Under the pieces are notes generated by a model. The model was given only the letters and a program-made list of their open reading frames with translations, had not been told where the DNA came from and did not search any database. A program made the position numbers and the translations under genes. A stretch of 10,216 nucleotides of DNA. It comes from Tannerella sp. Its GTDB lineage: Bacteria; Bacteroidota; Bacteroidia; Bacteroidales; Tannerellaceae. The DNA is taken from NCBI GenBank assembly GCA_031282485.1, contig JAITDQ010000337.1, forward strand, positions 1 through 10,216, given 5' to 3'. Of this stretch, positions 7,057-10,216 are shown piece after piece (within the stretch, counting starts at the first letter, position 1; each line of letters begins with the position of its first letter).

Positions 7057-8196
7057 ATGAAATTTATTCAGGGAAAAGGTTGCTGTTGCGGATTGAATGT
7101 CAAAGGCTGTTCCCGGGCGAGGAACAAGCTCAATAACTATGACTGGCTGTGTGATGTCAGGGAAGCGCAGACAGCTACCGGTTTTGTGGAAGTTCAATTC
7201 AAGAACACGCGTAAGGGATATTTCCTCAACAAAGAACACCTGCCGCTGCAAAAAGGCGATGTCGTAGCCGTAGAATCCGTTCCCGGACACGACATCGGGA
7301 CTGTGACGCTGACGGGAAAACTCGTGTTGCTGCAGATGAAAAAAAACCGCTACCGTTTTGATGAAGATCCGAAAATCGTATACCGCATTGCCCGGCAACC
7401 GGATATTGATAAATTCGAAGAATCCAAAAAACGCGAACACCCGACGATGATCCGCGCCCGGCAAATCGCCGCGGAACTCGACCTTAACATGAAGATCGGC
7501 GATGTGGAATATCAGGGCGACGGCAATAAGGCCATATTTTATTATATAGCCGACGAACGCGTTGACTTTCGTCAATTAATAAAGATACTGGCCGAGACGT
7601 TTCATGTTCGCGTAGAGATGAAACAGATAGGCGCACGTCAGGAGGCCGGCCGCATCGGCGGCATAGGCCCCTGCGGGCGAGAACTCTGCTGCTCCGCATG
7701 GATGAGCAACTTCATTTCGGTAGCTACCGACGCCGCGCGCTATCAGGATTTGTCCATGAACCCCCAGAAACTTGCAGGCCAGTGCGCCAAACTTAAATGC
7801 TGTCTTAACTACGAAGTAGATGCTTACGTCGAAGGACGAAAACAGCATCCCTCGCGCAAAATAGAGCTTGTCACGTCCGACAGTACATATTATCACTTCA
7901 AAACGGATATCTTCAGGAATGAAATCACGTATTCCACCGACAGGAATCAGCCCGTAAACATTATAACCATATCCGTGCAACGCGCGCTCGACATCATACA
8001 AATGAACAGAAAAGGCGAAAAACCGCTCTCCATGCTCCATGATATGGAAATTAAAGAGGAAAAGCGCGATTCGAAAGACATTCTGGATGACAACATTTCC
8101 CGTTTTGACAAAGCAAAAAAGAAAAGGAAAAAGAAAAAATCGAACAGCAAAAAAAACGAAGCCTCCGGCGCCGGTGATAAACCAAACAGCGAATAA
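7057..8196 (+). CDS. ricT: RicT/PSP1 family protein (YaaT-like), cysteine-rich
   Basis: The PSP1 domain family includes B. subtilis RicT (YaaT), part of a complex with RicA and RicF that carries [4Fe-4S] clusters and influences RNA processing by RNase Y. The 379-residue protein has the central PSP1 region (about 40-260): VEVQFKNTRKGYF (44-56), GDVVAVE (67-73), KQIGARQEAGRIGGIGPCGR (189-208) and the cysteine motifs GPCGRELCC (C206, C211, C212) and CAKLKCC (C243, C248, C249). The N-terminus adds a CCC cluster (9-11) plus C18 and C32. The tail (about 353-379) is strongly Lys-rich and probably disordered, with KAKKKRKKKK. The frame also opens at a TTG (7042), but ATG 7057, giving MKFIQGKG, is preferred. 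It lies 18 nt after spt and ends two bases before gldH, the usual partner in Bacteroidales. The role in this phylum is not established. Confidence 0.87.
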   Translation: MKFIQGKGCCCGLNVKGCSRARNKLNNYDWLCDVREAQTATGFVEVQFKNTRKGYFLNKEHLPLQKGDVVAVESVPGHDIGTVTLTGKLVLLQMKKNRYRFDEDPKIVYRIARQPDIDKFEESKKREHPTMIRARQIAAELDLNMKIGDVEYQGDGNKAIFYYIADERVDFRQLIKILAETFHVRVEMKQIGARQEAGRIGGIGPCGRELCCSAWMSNFISVATDAARYQDLSMNPQKLAGQCAKLKCCLNYEVDAYVEGRKQHPSRKIELVTSDSTYYHFKTDIFRNEITYSTDRNQPVNIITISVQRALDIIQMNRKGEKPLSMLHDMEIKEEKRDSKDILDDNISRFDKAKKKRKKKKSNSKKNEASGAGDKPNSE

Positions 8197-8198
8197 AG

Positions 8199-8663
8199 AT
8201 GAAAACAGATTTCATAATCACCATTATAACGGCTTCATGGCTATGCTTCTCATGCGGCAACGACGTTGTTTACAACAAATTTCAGCCGGTACGGGATAAA
8301 GTGTGGGACAAACAGTCGGAATATTATTTCAAGTTTGAGATAAAAGACCGTTCGATACCATATAATATCCAGCTGCAGGTACGCAACAACGACATGTACG
8401 ATTACCAAAACCTGTGGCTGCTCTGCGAAGAACAGCAGCCCGGCAGTGTTTCGGTACGCGACACGGTAGAATGTATGCTGGCCGATGACTTCGGAAAATG
8501 GAACGGCAACGGCATCACGCTTTTCCAAAGCCGTTTCACGCTTCGCGACCACTATTTTTTCCCCGACACGGGACAATATGCGATAAGCCTCCGCCACGGC
8601 ATGCGCGACGACCGGCTGAAAGGCATAGACGATATCGGGTTACTCATCGAAAAGGCAAAATGA
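8199..8663 (+). CDS. gldH: GldH family lipoprotein
   Basis: GldH is a lipoprotein needed for gliding in Flavobacterium johnsoniae, and is also kept in non-gliding Bacteroidales, where its role is unclear. The 154-residue product has a short hydrophobic signal (about residues 5-18) ending in CFSC, so Cys19 is the expected lipidated residue; the lipobox is loose, as is common in the phylum. The rest looks like a small beta-rich domain: YYFKFEIKDRSIPYNIQLQV, then LWLLCEE, and a C-terminal YAISLRHGMRDDRLKGIDDIG, the conserved family ending with a GIxDIG motif. Length is normal. ATG 8199 begins two bases after the ricT stop, indicating coupled translation in the same operon. No gliding or type IX secretion genes are next to it here. 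A 12-bp perfect palindrome, AACCGGCCGGTT, follows the stop directly (8664-8675). Confidence 0.88.
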   Translation: MKTDFIITIITASWLCFSCGNDVVYNKFQPVRDKVWDKQSEYYFKFEIKDRSIPYNIQLQVRNNDMYDYQNLWLLCEEQQPGSVSVRDTVECMLADDFGKWNGNGITLFQSRFTLRDHYFFPDTGQYAISLRHGMRDDRLKGIDDIGLLIEKAK

Positions 8664-8675
8664 AACCGGCCGGTT
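8664..8675. repeat. Perfect 12-bp palindrome just after the gldH stop
   Basis: AACCGGCCGGTT is fully self-complementary and begins at the base after the TGA of gldH. As an RNA hairpin it would have only four pairs and a four-base loop, and no T run follows, so it is not a canonical terminator. A chance palindrome or a protein site is equally possible. Confidence 0.5.
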
Positions 8676-8922
8676 GTAATGGGTGAATTTTAAATTAGCG
8701 GTTTTGCCGCCGTCGATACGCGCTGCAATACCGCTTTTCATCTCAATGCCATTTGGGGAAATAAATCCTTTACCTTTCTCCATATTGGCAGGATAGTTTT
8801 TCTACCATATTGTATTAATGCGCAAAATATAACTACATAAATGTAGAATTTCGCCGCCGGATATTCCGACGGTCAGGTGTATATATTCTTAAATATCAAT
8901 CTATTATTCTTAGTGGCACGGT

Positions 8923-8937
8923 TTTTGAATTGTATAT
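8923..8937 (+). promoter_or_regulatory. First copy of a 15-nt shared element, before the regulator gene
   Basis: TTTTGAATTGTATAT occurs here and again, letter for letter, at 9342-9356 before the ABC ATPase gene. It ends 14 nt before the ATG at 8952, so a bound protein would cover the ribosome entry region or a promoter end. It lies inside an inverted repeat, CGGTTTTT (8919-8926) and AAAAACCG (8942-8949). It lacks the left half-site CGTTAT seen in the second copy. The likely role is autoregulation by the ModE-like protein, which is inferred from position and repetition. Confidence 0.45.
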
Positions 8938-8951
8938 GTAAAAAAACCGGT

Positions 8952-9311
8952 ATGCACAAAGCATTCAAGATAACGGCGGACATTGAAATACGGAAAAACG
9001 GAAAACTGTTTCTGGACAATAGAAGAATTGAACTCTTACGCCGGATACGTTTTTCCGGTTCCATTCTGGCGGCTTCGAAAGAGATGAAAATATCGTACCA
9101 GATGGCATGGACGTATATCAGGGAAATGAACGCTATCTCGCCCCTGCCTGTGGTGACGAGGCAACGGGGCGGACTGAACGGCGGTGGCGCCGAACTGACT
9201 GAATATGGACACTCGCTTGTCGGAAGGTTTTTGTCGGTGCGGCAAAAGCACGAAGAATACCTGTCCGTACTGGAAGAAGATATGGATATCTGCTTTTCCA
9301 AATCACGGTAA
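8952..9311 (+). CDS. Single-domain ModE-like winged helix-turn-helix regulator
   Basis: The 119-residue protein matches only the N-terminal DNA-binding domain of ModE, the molybdate-responsive regulator. The order of motifs is the same: NGKLFLDNRRIELLRRI (16-32), SGSILAASKEMKISYQMAW as the helix-turn-helix (35-53), IREMN, then the wing RQRGGLNGGGAELTEYG (70-86) with its glycine run and the long C-terminal dimer helix (about 87-110). The molybdate-binding (TOBE/Mop) domains of E. coli ModE are absent, so ligand sensing, if any, is by other means. The frame opens at a GTG (8877), but ATG 8952 aligns with the start of ModE. The gene stands alone, 288 bp after gldH, and the ABC ATPase follows 108 bp later. 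The 15-nt repeat before both genes suggests it controls itself and the transporter. The DNA-binding family is fairly sure; the metal is not. Confidence 0.8.
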   Translation: MHKAFKITADIEIRKNGKLFLDNRRIELLRRIRFSGSILAASKEMKISYQMAWTYIREMNAISPLPVVTRQRGGLNGGGAELTEYGHSLVGRFLSVRQKHEEYLSVLEEDMDICFSKSR

Positions 9312-9334
9312 TACGGGCAGTTTTTTTCGGATGT

Positions 9335-9358
9335 CGTTATCTTTTGAATTGTATATCG
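9335..9358. promoter_or_regulatory. Putative ModE-type operator before the ABC ATPase gene
   Basis: CGTTAT (9335-9340) and ATATCG (9353-9358) form inverted half-sites (CGTTAT and CGATAT read towards the centre) separated by 12 bp, 24 bp in all. The E. coli ModE operator, as I recall it, has CGTTAT and ATAACG at the same spacing. The right part is the 15-nt word shared with the region before the regulator gene. A near -7 box, TATCTTTTG (9338-9346; one base longer than the TAnnTTTG spacing), lies within it, so binding could block transcription. The centre lies 73 bp before the chosen ATG. Confidence 0.45.
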
Positions 9359-9419
9359 GTAAAAGAAAGGTTATTTATTAAAGTGGTAAAATATTATGTT
9401 TTTAGGGAAAGGAAAAGAA

Positions 9420-10205
9420 ATGATGAAACTTGAGATTAGAAACGCCACGTTAGGTTATCATAACAATGCCGTGTTGCAGGATGTCAATCTGGAATTATCG
9501 GCCGGCACGACTACCTGTCTTATCGGACGTAATGGAGCCGGGAAGACAACGCTGTTCAAGTCGTTACTGGGTATTTTGCCGGTGTTGAAAGGCGACATCC
9601 TGCTCGACGGGAAGAGTATCCTGCGGTGGAAATGCCGCGATTATGCACGTGTTATCGCTTATGTCCCGCAGGTGCGGACATTAACTCTCCCGTTTACGGC
9701 TTTCGATGTCGTGCTGTTCGGACGGACGGCGCACCTGTCGCATTTCGCCTCGCCCGCAAAACATGACCGCCGGATTGCGGACGAATGTCTCGAAAAATTA
9801 CAGATAAACCACCTGCGCAACCGGATTTTTACGCAACTCAGCGGCGGCGAACAGCAAATGGTCATTGTGGCGAGGGCGCTGGCGCAACAACCGGTATTCC
9901 TTGTGATGGACGAGCCGGCTTCGAGCCTCGATTTCGGCAACCAGATAAAAATTATCGCGCAGGTCAACCGCTTGAAAGACGATTCGCTCGGTATCCTGAT
10001 GGCTACTCATTCGCCCGACCATGCGTTTATGTGCCGTGCCGACGTGATGGTTGTTCACGGCGGACAAATCCGGAAACCGGGATACTGTAACCGGATGATC
10101 ACCGAAAAGGTATTAAAGGAAATTTACGACGCAGACGTATGTGTCTGTTCGGTCAAAGGAAAATCAAACGAAACAATCCGGACATGCGTTCCGGTAATGA
10201 GCTGA
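9420..10205 (+). CDS. ABC importer ATP-binding protein, FecE/BtuD/MolC type
   Basis: The ATPase subunit of a type II (FecCD-class) importer for iron-siderophore, cobalamin, or molybdate/tungstate. The 261-residue protein has all nucleotide-binding motifs: Walker A GRNGAGKTT (36-44), Q-loop YVPQ (Gln84), signature LSGGEQQ (140-146), Walker B VFLVMDEP (159-166) and switch histidine ATHSPDH (His197). The segment DVVLFGRTAHLSHFASPAKH is close to what I remember of Haemophilus MolC, the ATPase of a molybdate/tungstate importer. With a ModE-like regulator upstream, that substrate is the favoured inference, but iron or cobalamin cannot be excluded. The C-terminus is Cys-rich (DADVCVCSV, then RTCVP). 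The frame also opens at ATG 9396; ATG 9420 is chosen because AGGAAAAG precedes it at good spacing, and ATG 9423 is also possible. The permease and binding protein are not in the window and probably follow. Confidence 0.92.
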   Translation: MMKLEIRNATLGYHNNAVLQDVNLELSAGTTTCLIGRNGAGKTTLFKSLLGILPVLKGDILLDGKSILRWKCRDYARVIAYVPQVRTLTLPFTAFDVVLFGRTAHLSHFASPAKHDRRIADECLEKLQINHLRNRIFTQLSGGEQQMVIVARALAQQPVFLVMDEPASSLDFGNQIKIIAQVNRLKDDSLGILMATHSPDHAFMCRADVMVVHGGQIRKPGYCNRMITEKVLKEIYDADVCVCSVKGKSNETIRTCVPVMS

Positions 10206-10208
10206 GAG

Positions 10209-10216
10209 ATGAAGAT
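10209..10216 (+). CDS. Possible first codons of the next gene, cut by the window edge
   Basis: An ATG at 10209 stands three bases after the ATPase stop, preceded by the purine-rich GCTGAGAG. Only two full codons (Met-Lys) are visible, so neither reality nor product can be judged. A permease or binding protein of the same importer would be expected here. Confidence 0.25.

Noticed and set aside
8833-8846. Short palindrome CTACAT-AA-ATGTAG
   Set aside because: Six-base arms in AT-rich DNA are expected by chance, and no second copy was seen near the other genes.
8854-8872. Hairpin CCGCCGGA/TCCGACGG before the regulator gene
   Set aside because: The stem has eight pairs with one mismatch and a three-base loop, and it is not followed by T-rich sequence. 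It may be real but I can assign no role.
9312-9330. T-run (TTTTTTT) after the regulator gene as a terminator
   Set aside because: No adequate stem precedes it; the best CTGC/GCAG pairing is only four bases with a long loop.

Overview
The window reads as a chromosomal segment of a Bacteroidota (Bacteroidales) bacterium, probably near Parabacteroides, Tannerella or Dysgonomonas. The evidence is a sphingolipid-type serine palmitoyltransferase, a gldH lipoprotein gene, a RicT/PSP1 protein with a Lys-rich tail, weak Shine-Dalgarno sequences, and promoter-like boxes of the Bacteroidota type (TTTG, about 19 bp, TAnnTTTG). The genus is an inference from remembered family resemblance, not from a search.

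Layout. 1-144 (+): the 3' end of a gene, perhaps a PD-(D/E)XK nuclease/ATPase. 151-381: an array of eleven degenerate 21-bp units. 415-1125 (+): an uncharacterised helical protein. 1118-1453: a repeat-rich spacer with a 7-bp tandem array that overlaps the preceding stop codon, plus two hairpins. 1454-3907 (-): Lon protease, divergent from 4002-4706 (+), a TrmN6-type tRNA methyltransferase. 4740-5738 (-): a lipid kinase of the diacylglycerol/sphingosine kinase fold, convergent with trmN6 and divergent from 5854-7038 (+), serine palmitoyltransferase. The latter is followed closely by 7057-8196 (+) ricT and 8199-8663 (+) gldH. 8952-9311 (+): a single-domain ModE-like winged-helix regulator. 9420-10205 (+): a FecE/MolC-type ABC ATPase, with what may be the first codons of another gene at the right edge.

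How the genes work together. The middle of the window is housekeeping: protein quality control, tRNA modification, sphingolipid synthesis, and a conserved ricT-gldH pair. The kinase and serine palmitoyltransferase share one short divergent promoter region, which suggests the kinase acts on a sphingoid base. The right end looks like the start of a metal or oxyanion (molybdate/tungstate) import locus. A perfect 15-nt repeat lies upstream of both the regulator and the ATPase. The copy before the ATPase sits in a 24-bp palindrome whose half-sites and spacing resemble the classical ModE operator. The left end is an accessory-looking zone of tandem repeats flanking a gene of unknown function. I found no tRNA, rRNA, CRISPR array, insertion sequence or phage gene.
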